The position numbers and the translations under genes are program-made. The notes under the pieces were generated by a model. It did not search any database, was not told the DNA's origin, and saw nothing but the letters and a program-made list of their open reading frames with translations. From the NCBI RefSeq assembly GCF_004340665.1, contig NZ_SLWO01000005.1, positions 398,614-462,613 of the forward strand: a stretch of DNA of 64,000 nt, in the 5' to 3' direction. The number at the start of each line of letters is the position of its first letter. Position 1 is the first letter of the stretch. This stretch comes from Pedobacter psychrotolerans (lineage in GTDB: Bacteria; Bacteroidota; Bacteroidia; Sphingobacteriales; Sphingobacteriaceae). Shown piece after piece: positions 1 through 8,075 of the stretch.

Positions 1-413
1 CGATCTTTATATTTTTTGAAGATTTCATCCTTTTCTAATTCCAATACTTTAGAAACCAAAGTCTGGCGGGCAGCTAAAATCGCTCTCCGCCCAAAGCTTT
101 CTAAAGTGATTTGTTCGATATAATCGTCACCAACTTCTAAACTTGGGTCAATTTTATGTACTTCAGCAAGTTCAATTTCTAAATCATCATCTTCAGAAAA
201 CCCGTCTTCCATTACTTTTCTGGTTCTCCAGATCTCTAAATCTCCATTATCAGGATTCACAATTACATCACAGTTTTCGTCTGTCCCGTATTTTTTACGC
301 AACATACTACGAAAAACTTCTTCCAACACACTGATCACCGTTGGGCGATCTATATTTTTAAAATCTTTAAACTCCTGAAAAGAGTCGATTAAATTGATTG
401 TTGTAGTACTCAT
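1..413 (-). CDS. nusA: Transcription termination/antitermination factor NusA, N-terminal part (cut by window edge)
   Basis: The first 137 codons of NusA, which binds RNA polymerase and modulates pausing, termination and antitermination; the rest lies beyond the left edge. The translation starts MSTTTINLIDSFQEFKDFKN and continues with an acidic stretch around residues 75-85 and then VGDDYIEQITLESFGRRA, which matches the polymerase-binding N-terminal domain. The ATG at 411-413 lies 2 nt after the stop of rimP, and rimP-nusA is the standard bacterial order, so the two are almost certainly co-transcribed leftwards. S1 and KH domains are not visible here. Confidence 0.93.
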   Translation of the reverse strand, partial: MSTTTINLIDSFQEFKDFKNIDRPTVISVLEEVFRSMLRKKYGTDENCDVIVNPDNGDLEIWRTRKVMEDGFSEDDDLEIELAEVHKIDPSLEVGDDYIEQITLESFGRRAILAARQTLVSKVLELEKDEIFKKYKD

Positions 414-415
414 TT

Positions 416-880
416 TTATTTAAATGAAATTAACACACTTGTTTCTAATATATCATTAAACGGCACAGTTGTTTGAACATTTACCGCTTTTTTTCCTTTT
501 TCTTTTACCGATTCTTCCAGCAACAAGTTCTCTTCTGTAACCTCCAGAAGCTTTCCTTCTTTTTTTTGCCCATCCTTTAATTTTATACTTAAGGTACGGC
601 CTATATTCTTAATGTACTGGCGATTTAACTTTAGTGGCTCGCCTACACCAGGCGATGAAACCTCTAAATTATAAGCCTGCTCAATTACATTTTCTTCTTC
701 TAAATGAAATCCTACATGCCTGCTTATGGCAACGCAATCTTGTATACTAATACCCTCATCGCCATCAACATGAATAATTAACTTATGGTTTGGCAACATT
801 TTCACTTCTACCAGAAAAAGCTCTGGCCGATCTGCTATCTTTTCTTCAACAAGAACTGCAACTCTCTTTTCTACCTGCAT
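416..880 (-). CDS. rimP: Ribosome maturation factor RimP
   Basis: A 154-residue protein of usual RimP length, acting in the cytoplasm in 30S subunit maturation. The N-terminal domain contains LIIHVDGDEGISIQDCVAIS and then the family signature YNLEVSSPGVGEPL around residues 90-103; the C-terminal part is an SH3-like beta-rich domain with a lysine-rich insertion. It ends 2 nt before the nusA start codon. No TAnnTTTG element is obvious just upstream of its ATG, so the promoter was not located. Confidence 0.93.
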   Translation of the reverse strand: MQVEKRVAVLVEEKIADRPELFLVEVKMLPNHKLIIHVDGDEGISIQDCVAISRHVGFHLEEENVIEQAYNLEVSSPGVGEPLKLNRQYIKNIGRTLSIKLKDGQKKEGKLLEVTEENLLLEESVKEKGKKAVNVQTTVPFNDILETSVLISFK

Positions 881-1001
881 ATTTTAACCCAATTTCATAG
901 AAAAAGGGGACATTGTCCCCTTCTCTTTTCTTCGATTACAATGCAAATGTAGGTATATTTTCTATAAAATCAAATACTCAGGTTAATTATTATGCTGATT
1001 A

Positions 1002-1433
1002 TTACCGTTTAAGTGTTTGCCGTTGGGGCTGCAGGCTTTGTTTAACCTGACCTAAAATTATTTTTTCTACCGTCGCAAATTCAACGCCTATTAAACTTTC
1101 AACTACATAATCCTTTCCTTTTACAAAAGGTAAATCTGGCTTAAAAACAATGGAATCTCCAATTAAATTAGTTTTCCCATTAACCAAAATTTCATCCTGT
1201 AAACTATCCTGTTCGCCTGGTTTAATTAAGACTGTAACGAGTTGATTAGAATCAGCATTTACAGCAAACGCATCTCTAACCTTTAACAAGCTTGCTTTAT
1301 CGAGATTTTTAATTACTATTGATGCACTATCCTTTGAAAACTTAATGATTGGTTTTTTGTTTGTACCAGAACAAGAAACCAAAGACAGTGCAAATAGCGC
1401 AACTATTAAAAATATATAAAAGCTTTTAAACAT
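1002..1433 (-). CDS. Small lipoprotein of unknown function
   Basis: A 143-residue protein with a clear lipoprotein signal: MFKSFYIF, a hydrophobic core, then LVSC with the lipidated cysteine at residue 21. The mature part is soluble and polar and matches no family I recognise. The same frame stays open to 1757, but the extension lies entirely antisense to the holin-like gene and reads as low-complexity Lys/Ile/Ala sequence. I therefore start at 1433, where the signal peptide begins; an ATG at 1448 is an alternative. Only 16 bp separate this start from the divergent gene at 1450. Confidence 0.75.
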   Translation of the reverse strand: MFKSFYIFLIVALFALSLVSCSGTNKKPIIKFSKDSASIVIKNLDKASLLKVRDAFAVNADSNQLVTVLIKPGEQDSLQDEILVNGKTNLIGDSIVFKPDLPFVKGKDYVVESLIGVEFATVEKIILGQVKQSLQPQRQTLKR

Positions 1434-1449
1434 TAACAAATTTAACATT

Positions 1450-1794
1450 ATGAGATTAATTATTGAAGTTCTTTTGATGGGACTTGCCTTTTTTATCGGG
1501 GCGAAACTTGTACCTGGTGTAGAAGTAACAGGATTTATGAGCGCACTTGTGGCAGCCGTTTTAATCGCACTTGCAAATGCAACAATTGGATTTATTTTGA
1601 GGTTACTAACCTTCCCTATTAACTTTTTAACACTGGGCCTGGTATCCTTTATTATAACTGTTTTAATGATCCTTTTAGTAGACAGCATGATGACCTCTTT
1701 CAATACTTCTGGTTTTTTTGCTGCTGCATTTTTAGCGATTATCGTAGCTTTAATCAAAGCGATTTTTGGCGCTGTTGCAGGAGAGAAAGAATAG
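1450..1794 (+). CDS. Phage holin family 4-like small membrane protein
   Basis: A 114-residue, almost wholly hydrophobic protein with four probable membrane helices (residues about 2-20, 27-48, 52-77 and 86-108). The pattern GLAFFIGAKLVPGVEVTGF near the N terminus, followed by a region rich in small residues, resembles the widespread bacterial family named phage holin 4 superfamily (PF04020 type). These proteins are common on chromosomes away from phages and their role is unknown; nothing phage-like lies nearby. It is divergent from the small lipoprotein and convergent with the acyl-CoA dehydrogenase gene. Confidence 0.8.
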   Translation: MRLIIEVLLMGLAFFIGAKLVPGVEVTGFMSALVAAVLIALANATIGFILRLLTFPINFLTLGLVSFIITVLMILLVDSMMTSFNTSGFFAAAFLAIIVALIKAIFGAVAGEKE

Positions 1795-1798
1795 TTGG

Positions 1799-1925
1799 GA
1801 GTTTAGAGTCTTTAGTCAAGAGTCTTTAGTCCAAAATTGTTAGTCGAAAGGCTTCTTCGATAAAACAAAAAAGTCTGTAGTCTTGAGTCAGTTAGACTTA
1901 AGACTACAGACTTTCGACTTCAGAC
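1799..1925. repeat. AGTCNNN heptad array with strong hairpin
   Basis: The DNA between two convergent genes is built from degenerate 7-nt units beginning AGTC (AGTCTTT, AGTCAAG, AGTCTTT, AGTCCAA, ...), followed by the same units in reverse orientation. An 18-nt arm at 1872-1889 faces an arm at 1895-1912 with only one non-Watson-Crick pair and a 5-nt loop. The hairpin may act as a transcription barrier for both neighbours, but there is no T-run typical of an intrinsic terminator. Related arrays occur at 27.1 and 27.9 kb. Confidence 0.75.
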
Positions 1926-1930
1926 TAAAT

Positions 1931-3070
1931 TTAGCGAATCACTTCTCTTGAAATGACCATTTTCTGTATTTCAGATGTTCCTTCATAAATCTGGGTAATT
2001 TTCGCATCACGCATTAAACGTTCAACATGATATTCTTTAACAAATCCATACCCACCATGTACTTGCACAGCTTCAATAGTTACATCCATAGCGACCTTTG
2101 AGGCAAATAATTTAGCCATTGAGCCCGCCTGTGTATATGACAATCCCTGATCCTTTAACCATGCCGCTTTATACACCAGTAACCTAGCGGCTTCAATTTG
2201 CGTAGCCATATCAGCCAATTTGAATGCGATGGCTTGATGTTCTGAAATAGGTTTCCCAAAAGATTTCCTTTCTTTAGCATATTGTGTTGCCAATTCGAAT
2301 GCACCCTGAGCTATTCCTAAAGCCTGCGCTGCAATTCCAATTCGACCACCTTCCAATGTTTTCATGGCAAATTTAAACCCAAAACCATCTTCTCCTATCC
2401 TATTTTCTTTAGGCACTTTAACATCATTAAACATTAAGGAATGGGTATCAGAGCCACGAATTCCTAATTTGTTTTCTTTTGGTCCAACAGTGAAACCTTC
2501 CATTCCCTTTTCTACAATGAAGGCATTGATTCCTTTATGCCTTAACTCCGGATGAGTTTGTGCTATAACCAGATAGGTTGAAGCTGTACCGCCATTCGTG
2601 ATCCAGTTTTTAGTACCATTTAATAAATAATAATCACCCTTATCTTCGGCAGTTGTACGTTGAGAGGTAGCGTCAGATCCTGCTTCGGGCTCTGAAAGAC
2701 AGAATGCACCAATCTTTTCACCAGAGGCTAAGGGCTTCAAATATTTTTCTTTTTGTTCTTCGCTTCCGTAAGCTTCTAAACCATAGCAAACCAGAGAATT
2801 ATTTACCGAAACCACAACTGATGCAGATGCATCGATTTTAGAAAGTTCTTCCATCACCAAAACATAAGAAATGGCATCAAGTCCACTCCCATTATATTTC
2901 TCGCTAACCATCATCCCCAGAAAACCAAGTTCTCCAAGTTTTTTTACTTGCTCTGCAGGAAACTTTTGATGCTCATCGCGCTCAATTACACCTGGTTTCA
3001 ACTCCTGCTGTGCGAAATCGCGGGCAGCTTGTTGAATCATCAATTGTTCTTCACTTAATTCAAAATGCAT
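1931..3070 (-). CDS. Acyl-CoA dehydrogenase (short-chain/butyryl type)
   Basis: A 379-residue flavoprotein that oxidises acyl-CoA to trans-2-enoyl-CoA, normal in length for the family. Visible hallmarks are FCLSEPEAGSDA around residues 124-135 (flavin and substrate binding), NWITNGG, the central RIGIAAQALGIAQGA helix, KERKSFGKPISEHQ, VQVHGGYGF, and the C-terminal catalytic segment YEGTSEIQKMVISR, with the catalytic-base glutamate in YEGTSE. This resembles short-chain or butyryl-CoA dehydrogenases, but the exact chain length cannot be read from sequence. It stands alone with its own promoter element and has no other beta-oxidation gene beside it. Confidence 0.92.
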   Translation of the reverse strand: MHFELSEEQLMIQQAARDFAQQELKPGVIERDEHQKFPAEQVKKLGELGFLGMMVSEKYNGSGLDAISYVLVMEELSKIDASASVVVSVNNSLVCYGLEAYGSEEQKEKYLKPLASGEKIGAFCLSEPEAGSDATSQRTTAEDKGDYYLLNGTKNWITNGGTASTYLVIAQTHPELRHKGINAFIVEKGMEGFTVGPKENKLGIRGSDTHSLMFNDVKVPKENRIGEDGFGFKFAMKTLEGGRIGIAAQALGIAQGAFELATQYAKERKSFGKPISEHQAIAFKLADMATQIEAARLLVYKAAWLKDQGLSYTQAGSMAKLFASKVAMDVTIEAVQVHGGYGFVKEYHVERLMRDAKITQIYEGTSEIQKMVISREVIR

Positions 3071-3095
3071 AACATTATGTATAAAAGGTTTAAAC

Positions 3096-3103
3096 CAAAT
3101 GTA
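3096..3103 (-). promoter_or_regulatory. Putative -7 element (TACATTTG) for the acyl-CoA dehydrogenase gene
   Basis: Read on the minus strand this is TACATTTG, a full match to the Bacteroidota -7 consensus TAnnTTTG, ending 25 nt before the ATG at 3070. No clear TTTG lies at the -33 position, so the call rests on the -7 element only. Confidence 0.5.
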
Positions 3104-3116
3104 GCATTTCTAATTG

Positions 3117-3146
3117 AAAATTACTATGGCTGCATAGTAATTTTTT
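3117..3146. terminator. Hairpin with T-tract between the flippase-like gene and the dehydrogenase gene
   Basis: Perfect 12-bp inverted repeat (AAAATTACTATG / CATAGTAATTTT) with a 4-nt loop. The plus-strand side runs into six T residues and the minus-strand side into four. The upstream gene on the minus strand ends at 3277, so this hairpin could end its transcript. Confidence 0.55.
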
Positions 3147-3276
3147 ATTCAAAAACTTATATATTTTACAATATGATTGTTCTATACATGTAGATATCTT
3201 TCTAAAAAGATTATTAAAAGTCATGTTGAGCATCATTAGTATTTATCGCTATAATAGATAAATGAATAAAAACCTG

Positions 3277-4272
3277 TTAATGATGAGTTCCGAGCTCCTT
3301 TTTGTGAGAAGCGATCATTCTGAACAGGCTTATACTACCTAAAACAAGAATAATCAATACCTGCGACGAATGAATGATAGTGGCATAGGCTAATCCATCT
3401 TTAAAAGAAATTGAATATAAAACTAAAGATTGCCCAACCATCCAATGAAAAACCCCTATACCGCCTTGTACCGGAGCGGCCATAGCAAAGCCTGAAAATA
3501 TGAGTGCAGTAAATGCAGCATCTATTGGCATATTCTTAGTAACTGCAAGAGCGGAAAAGCATAAGTACATGGAAAGCAGGTAAAGACTCCAAATTCCTAT
3601 GGTATATAGTAGAAATTTGCGTTTTCTTTTCATTTTGCTATACGACCCAAATCCTTGCCTAAGGCTTACAAAAATTCTTAAAAATTTCTTGCCTACTTTT
3701 CTGCGCAGTATATAAATTAAAATGCCAATGATTGAAATCAAGAATGAGCCCAATATCAATAACCATCTATAATTTATTTGCTTCAATTTCTCTTCAATAT
3801 GGTGATAAATGATATTTTGAAGAAAATTTGACACCAGGTCATATTGGAAAATAAATAAGGCTAACCCTCCTAAAAGAAGCACTAAAACATCAAAAAGTCT
3901 TTCTGTAATAACGGTACCGAGGGATGCAAAGATCGGAACTTTCGTTGTTTTATGAATAGCTGAACAGCGAACAATTTCACCAAAGCGAGGCAAGGCAAGA
4001 TTAGCCAAATAGCCTATCATTACAGCATGGTAAGCAGTGGAGAAACCCACCTCATAATGAATAGAACGATAAAGCATTTGCCACCTTAATGCACGAAGCA
4101 CATAGGCAAGCCATGCAGAAAATGATGAAATCGCTACATAATATAGTTTAGCAGTTTTAATTTCCTGCCAAATCTTAAATAAATCCTGTCCTCTAAATGC
4201 TAAGTATAAAATCCCCATTCCAATCAAAAACATGATGAGGTATTTTATTGCCGTTTTGAGGTCGAATGTCAC
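3277..4272 (-). CDS. Lysylphosphatidylglycerol synthase-type (YbhN/UPF0104) membrane protein, flippase-like
   Basis: A 331-residue polytopic membrane protein with roughly seven or eight hydrophobic helices. Features of the family are RALRWQMLYRS near residue 60, GYLANLALPRFGEIVRCSAI around 87-106 (the conserved N-x-x-LPxR-x-GE motif), and a late QGGIGVFHWMV segment. Members resemble the flippase half of MprF and lack the aminoacyl-transferase half. Function is unproven; lipid transport is inferred. It starts 4 nt after the stop of panD, so it is probably transcribed with it. Confidence 0.85.
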   Translation of the reverse strand: MTFDLKTAIKYLIMFLIGMGILYLAFRGQDLFKIWQEIKTAKLYYVAISSFSAWLAYVLRALRWQMLYRSIHYEVGFSTAYHAVMIGYLANLALPRFGEIVRCSAIHKTTKVPIFASLGTVITERLFDVLVLLLGGLALFIFQYDLVSNFLQNIIYHHIEEKLKQINYRWLLILGSFLISIIGILIYILRRKVGKKFLRIFVSLRQGFGSYSKMKRKRKFLLYTIGIWSLYLLSMYLCFSALAVTKNMPIDAAFTALIFSGFAMAAPVQGGIGVFHWMVGQSLVLYSISFKDGLAYATIIHSSQVLIILVLGSISLFRMIASHKKELGTHH

Positions 4273-4276
4273 AATT

Positions 4277-4627
4277 TTATTTCAGCAAATGATTATTGTC
4301 GTCAGGAAAAACAAGAATAGGATTATATTTTTTCGCATCCTCTATTGGAAGGCTGCCATATGACATGATGATTAATACATCACCCAATTGAGCCAAACGG
4401 GCAGTTGCACCATTTAAACAAATTGTTCCTGTACCGCGCTCTCCTGTAATCACATAAGTTTCGAAACGTGCACCATTATTATTATTAACAATCTGCACCT
4501 TCTCATTTGCGATAATATTTGCCGCATCCATCAAATCTTCATCTATCGTAATACTGCCAACGTAGTTTAGTTCAGCTTGTGTTACTTTAACACGATGTAT
4601 TTTCGATTTTAATATGGTAATAATCAT
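4277..4627 (-). CDS. panD: Aspartate 1-decarboxylase (pyruvoyl enzyme)
   Basis: A 116-residue proenzyme making beta-alanine from L-aspartate for pantothenate. The self-cleavage site is visible as YVGS: cleavage between Gly24 and Ser25 would create the pyruvoyl group on the alpha chain. Lys9 and the [12 protein letters not shown] segment (with the conserved NGAAAR-like motif) are present. panC lies 99 bp upstream on the same strand, and the next gene downstream follows 4 bp away. A -7 element sits only 4 nt before the ATG, suggesting a leaderless transcript. Confidence 0.96.
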   Translation of the reverse strand: MIITILKSKIHRVKVTQAELNYVGSITIDEDLMDAANIIANEKVQIVNNNNGARFETYVITGERGTGTICLNGATARLAQLGDVLIIMSYGSLPIEDAKKYNPILVFPDDNNHLLK

Positions 4628-4631
4628 TTGG

Positions 4632-4639
4632 CAAAGTTA
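4632..4639 (-). promoter_or_regulatory. Putative -7 element (TAACTTTG) directly before panD
   Basis: On the minus strand TAACTTTG is followed by CCAA and then the panD ATG. In this promoter class transcription starts a few nucleotides after the element, so RNA would begin at or next to the start codon. The same four-nucleotide spacing is seen before the acylphosphatase gene. Confidence 0.55.
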
Positions 4640-4726
4640 GTAATAATGTTAGAATGAATGAGAGAATTAGTAGATGATAAAGTTAGAAACGATAGAGCTA
4701 TTCAGATACTCCAGAACATTCATTCA

Positions 4727-5572
4727 TTATTTTAAAATCACATTATCAATCAGTCTTGTGGATCCCACTTTCGCAGCAACCAATACCACCAGATTTTCCT
4801 CCTCTTTTGAGGCAGCCGGTTCTAAGGTATGCCCATTGGCAATGGTAAAATAATCCAACTCTACACCTTCTATATTTTTATAAAAGTCTTTTGCTTTTGC
4901 TTCCAGTTCTAAAATTGAGTATTCATTAAAATGATCCATTACAAATTGAAGAGACTTACTTAATACCAATGAATGTTTACGATCATCCGCAGATAAATGG
5001 ATATTCCGGCTACTCATGGCTAAACCGTCATCCTCACGAATAATTGGGCAAGTAACAATCTGAATAGGAAGATCGAAATACTTTACCATATTTCCAATCA
5101 TCAGCACCTGCTGAAAATCTTTCTGACCGAACATCGCCACGTCAGGTTCTACAGCATCAAAAAGCTTCTTTACAATCTGCGTAACACCTTGATAATGGCC
5201 TTTTCTAAATTCACCTTCTAATAAAAATTCTGCTTTACCTAGGTCAATGTGCCATTGATCATTTTCTTCAGCCGGATACATTTCCTCTACAGTTGGCATC
5301 AACACACCAGTACAACCAGCACTTTGAAGCATCGCCAAATCGTGTTCAATGGGACGGGGGTACTTCTCCAGATCTTTCGGGTCTGTGAATTGAGTTGGAT
5401 TTACAAAAATGCTACAGATAATAATGTCAGCGTATTGCTGAGCAAGTTTAATTAAAGAAATGTGGCCATTATGCAGGGCCCCCATGGTAGGTACAAGAGC
5501 GATTTTTTTACCAGATTCTTTTAACGGTTTTAAAAAGGCCTTAAGCTTTGCCTTGGTTTTAAATATTTCCAA
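4727..5572 (-). CDS. panC: Pantothenate synthetase
   Basis: A 281-residue enzyme joining pantoate and beta-alanine with ATP. The nucleotide-binding motif PTMGALHNGHISL (residues 28-40, HxGH type) is clear, as are FVNPTQF near residue 60, GHYQGVTQIVKKLFD near 155, FGQKDFQQV near 175, and MSSRN (the KMSKS-like loop) near 211. Length is standard. It precedes panD on the same strand, separated by 99 bp that hold a panD-proximal promoter element. Confidence 0.97.
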   Translation of the reverse strand: MEIFKTKAKLKAFLKPLKESGKKIALVPTMGALHNGHISLIKLAQQYADIIICSIFVNPTQFTDPKDLEKYPRPIEHDLAMLQSAGCTGVLMPTVEEMYPAEENDQWHIDLGKAEFLLEGEFRKGHYQGVTQIVKKLFDAVEPDVAMFGQKDFQQVLMIGNMVKYFDLPIQIVTCPIIREDDGLAMSSRNIHLSADDRKHSLVLSKSLQFVMDHFNEYSILELEAKAKDFYKNIEGVELDYFTIANGHTLEPAASKEEENLVVLVAAKVGSTRLIDNVILK

Positions 5573-5643
5573 TTTGGTCTATCTAAATTAAAACCGTAAA
5601 GGTGTAAATTAATCTAAATGAAACCAAACAAATGCTTGCCATA

Positions 5644-5674
5644 TTGATAAATAGTATTATTATGCTTACCTTTG
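5644..5674 (+). promoter_or_regulatory. Promoter for the glycogen-synthase-like gene
   Basis: TTG at 5644-5646, 20 nt, then TACCTTTG at 5667-5674: a good match to the Bacteroidota vegetative promoter. The predicted start near 5680 lies downstream of the ATG at 5632, which argues against that upstream start and supports translation from 5716 or 5722. Confidence 0.65.
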
Positions 5675-5721
5675 CAGCTCATTATCTTTTATTTAACTTA
5701 ATATTTTCTTATCATATGGAG

Positions 5722-6546
5722 ATGGCAAAAACGAAGCTGCTGATTGTTACACACGAGATGTCGCCTTTCCTCGAGCTTACTAAAATTTCTGAAATCACTC
5801 GTCAACTACCACAGGCCATGCAAGAAAAAGGATTCGAAATCCGCATCTTGATGCCAAAGTTCGGCAACATCAACGAAAGAAGAAATCGTTTACACGAAGT
5901 AATCCGCTTATCTGGAATGAACATCATTATTGATGACAATGACAATCCTTTAATTATTAAAGTAGCATCCATCCCAGCTGCACGTATGCAGGTTTATTTT
6001 CTAGACAACGAAGAATATTTTCAACGTAAGCAAGTCTTCAGAGATGCAAGTGGAAAATTCTTTGATGACAATGACGAGCGCACTATTTTCTTTTGCAAAG
6101 GTGCATTGGAAACAGTTAAAAAATTAGGTTGGGCACCAGATATCGTTCACTGCCATGGTTGGATGAGTGCTTTAGTTCCGGCTTACATTAAAACTACCTA
6201 TAAAAACGATCCTACATTTAAAAACTCTAAAGTGGTATATTCCATTTATGAAGATGGTTTTACAGAAAACTTAAATACCAAGTTTGCCACGAAAGCTGTA
6301 ATGGCTAACATGACAGAAGAAGATACTAAAGCTTTCGCCGCTGCAGATTGCAATAGCATGCATATAGGTGCTGTAACACACGCTGATGCAGTGGTTTTAG
6401 CGGACGAAAATCTTGATTCTGCTGTGTTAAAATTTGTTAAAGATTCTAATAAACCAACATTAGCTTTTAACTTAACCGATAATTTTGAAAACTTCTATAC
6501 TTTTTATGAAGAAATTTCAAATGATGAATTGGTTTCAGTTGCTTAA
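5722..6546 (+). CDS. Glycogen/starch synthase-like protein, GT5 N-terminal domain only
   Basis: A 274-residue protein (starting MAKTKLLIVTHEMSPF) that matches only the N-terminal Rossmann half of glycogen synthases. It shows LIVTHEMSPFLELTKISEIT, RILMPKFGNINERR, and APDIVHCHGWMSALVPAY around residues 130-147, the counterpart of the HxHDW segment. Full-length enzymes are about 470-500 residues with a C-terminal GT-B half; the stop at 6546 removes it. A catalytic role is therefore doubtful, and a regulatory or sugar-binding role is possible. The start at 5722 (or 5716, two codons upstream) was chosen because the promoter lies between it and the earlier ATG. It is divergent from panC. Confidence 0.8.
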   Translation: MAKTKLLIVTHEMSPFLELTKISEITRQLPQAMQEKGFEIRILMPKFGNINERRNRLHEVIRLSGMNIIIDDNDNPLIIKVASIPAARMQVYFLDNEEYFQRKQVFRDASGKFFDDNDERTIFFCKGALETVKKLGWAPDIVHCHGWMSALVPAYIKTTYKNDPTFKNSKVVYSIYEDGFTENLNTKFATKAVMANMTEEDTKAFAAADCNSMHIGAVTHADAVVLADENLDSAVLKFVKDSNKPTLAFNLTDNFENFYTFYEEISNDELVSVA

Positions 6547-6567
6547 TCAGGTATTATTATTTTAAAT

Positions 6568-7950
6568 ATGAAATTTACAAAACAAGACTTATTAACCCTG
6601 TTGATAAGTCTTTTTCTTTTTGCATCGTGTAAAAACCCAGGTGCTGTTGGCTTAGATGTTGATCCTAATGCGGCTATTGAAGGTACTTTGGTAAATAGTG
6701 AGCGGATAACCTCACAAACTATTAAAGAAAACGACATTGCCACCAACACTTTAACTCAACATCCAATAGGCTACATGGTTGATCCAACCTTTGGAAAAAC
6801 AGAGGCCAGCCTGGCCATGACGGTAAATCCTCCTTCCACGTTAACCCAGGATTTTGGCACCAACTCTACCCTCGACTCTGCGGTTTTGGTTTTAAACATT
6901 GGGACGCAGTTTTATGGAGATACCACTACTTCTAAATACAGTATTGATGTTTACCAGCTGACCAATAGAATTACAAACTTCAAAAGTTCTGATGTACAGG
7001 CACACAACAGCACTTTATTGGGTAATTTTAACAGTAAGATATTCCCTAAAACACCCATCAAAATTACTGATGTTGTTTCTTCGGGTAAGGATACAGTGAA
7101 AACAGTAAAAGCCCAGATCAGAATTCCTTTAAATAAAGCATTTATTCAGAATACTATTCTAGCTCAACCTGCAGCTACCTTTACAACTAATGCAAAATTT
7201 GCAGAATACTTTAAAGGTTTATATGCTGAGATCAATAAAACTTCTTCAACTATTGCCGGGGGTGGCGTGGCCTTTATAGATTTCGCTGCATCAAATTCAT
7301 ATGTGCAGATGGTTTATAAAAAACCAAATACTTCCAATGGGATTGATACGGTTTCGGTTAATTTCCCGATTTCAACTGCAAGTTCTGCAGTTACTGCCAA
7401 TATCAAACATGATTATACGGGTACGGATATTCAAACACAAATAAGCAACCCGGCTACACAATATAATGTAACTTATTTACAGGCATTGGTTGGAGTAAAG
7501 ACTAAAATATCTTTTCCTGATCTTGCGAACTTCACTAATACTTATGGGAAAGTAGTTGTAAATAAAGCGGAATTAGTAGTAGACTTAAGTACAGGGTCTT
7601 TTACAAACCCATTTGCCCCAGCAGAAAAAATAGGTTTATACCGTTGGGATATTGCAGAACAGCCGGCTGATTTACCAGATTATACAAACCTGGTAAGCTC
7701 TGGCGGAGAAGCATTATTTGGAGGCGCATTCGATTCAACAAAAAACAGGTATGTATTTAGTGTTACTTCTTATGTACAGGGTTTAATTGATAAAACGATA
7801 ACTGATTACGGAACGTTTTTAGCACCAACTTCTACAAGCGAATTTCAGATTACGCCATCAGCTACGTCTGCAGGAAGATCTGTTATTGGATCTTTTGGTA
7901 ACACACCAAATAAAATAAAGCTGAATATTTATTACACGAAAATAAATTAA
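6568..7950 (+). CDS. DUF4270 family lipoprotein
   Basis: A 460-residue secreted lipoprotein with a signal peptide ending LFLFASC (Cys21). The mature part begins NPGAVGLDVDPN and continues with a beta-rich body (GYMVDPTFGKTEASL, LDSAVLVL, repeated Ser/Thr/Asn-rich strands, and a C-terminal KIKLNIYYTKIN). This is the pattern of DUF4270 proteins, known only from Bacteroidota and of unknown function. It follows the glycogen-synthase-like gene by 21 bp and ends at a strong terminator before glmS, so those two genes probably form an operon. Confidence 0.85.
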   Translation: MKFTKQDLLTLLISLFLFASCKNPGAVGLDVDPNAAIEGTLVNSERITSQTIKENDIATNTLTQHPIGYMVDPTFGKTEASLAMTVNPPSTLTQDFGTNSTLDSAVLVLNIGTQFYGDTTTSKYSIDVYQLTNRITNFKSSDVQAHNSTLLGNFNSKIFPKTPIKITDVVSSGKDTVKTVKAQIRIPLNKAFIQNTILAQPAATFTTNAKFAEYFKGLYAEINKTSSTIAGGGVAFIDFAASNSYVQMVYKKPNTSNGIDTVSVNFPISTASSAVTANIKHDYTGTDIQTQISNPATQYNVTYLQALVGVKTKISFPDLANFTNTYGKVVVNKAELVVDLSTGSFTNPFAPAEKIGLYRWDIAEQPADLPDYTNLVSSGGEALFGGAFDSTKNRYVFSVTSYVQGLIDKTITDYGTFLAPTSTSEFQITPSATSAGRSVIGSFGNTPNKIKLNIYYTKIN

Positions 7951-7969
7951 CAGGTTTTAATCTTCTAAA

Positions 7970-8000
7970 AACCTCAGCACAAAATGCTGAGGTTTTTTTT
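7970..8000 (+). terminator. Intrinsic terminator after the DUF4270 gene
   Basis: Perfect stem AACCTCAGCA / TGCTGAGGTT with a 5-nt loop, followed by an uninterrupted run of T residues; 20 bp after the stop codon. Confidence 0.9.
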
Positions 8001-8075
8001 ATGTCAAAAAAATTATTTTGGCACTAAACAATCTTTGTTTAGTATATTCGTCGACTTTAGAAATACCCCAAATTT

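Noticed and set aside
1434..1757. Longer start for the small lipoprotein gene
   Set aside because: The extension would be antisense to a well-formed membrane protein gene and would bury the signal peptide inside the protein.
1450..1794. Prophage remnant suggested by the holin-like gene
   Set aside because: No other phage gene, integrase or attachment site nearby; this family is common in bacterial chromosomes outside phages.
5632..5715. Upstream ATG for the glycogen-synthase-like gene
   Set aside because: It precedes a well-formed promoter and adds a hydrophobic stretch unlike the family's N terminus.
8001..8075. glmS ribozyme or riboswitch before glmS
   Set aside because: Only about 75 bp separate the terminator and the start codon, too short for the ribozyme, and no core motif is visible.
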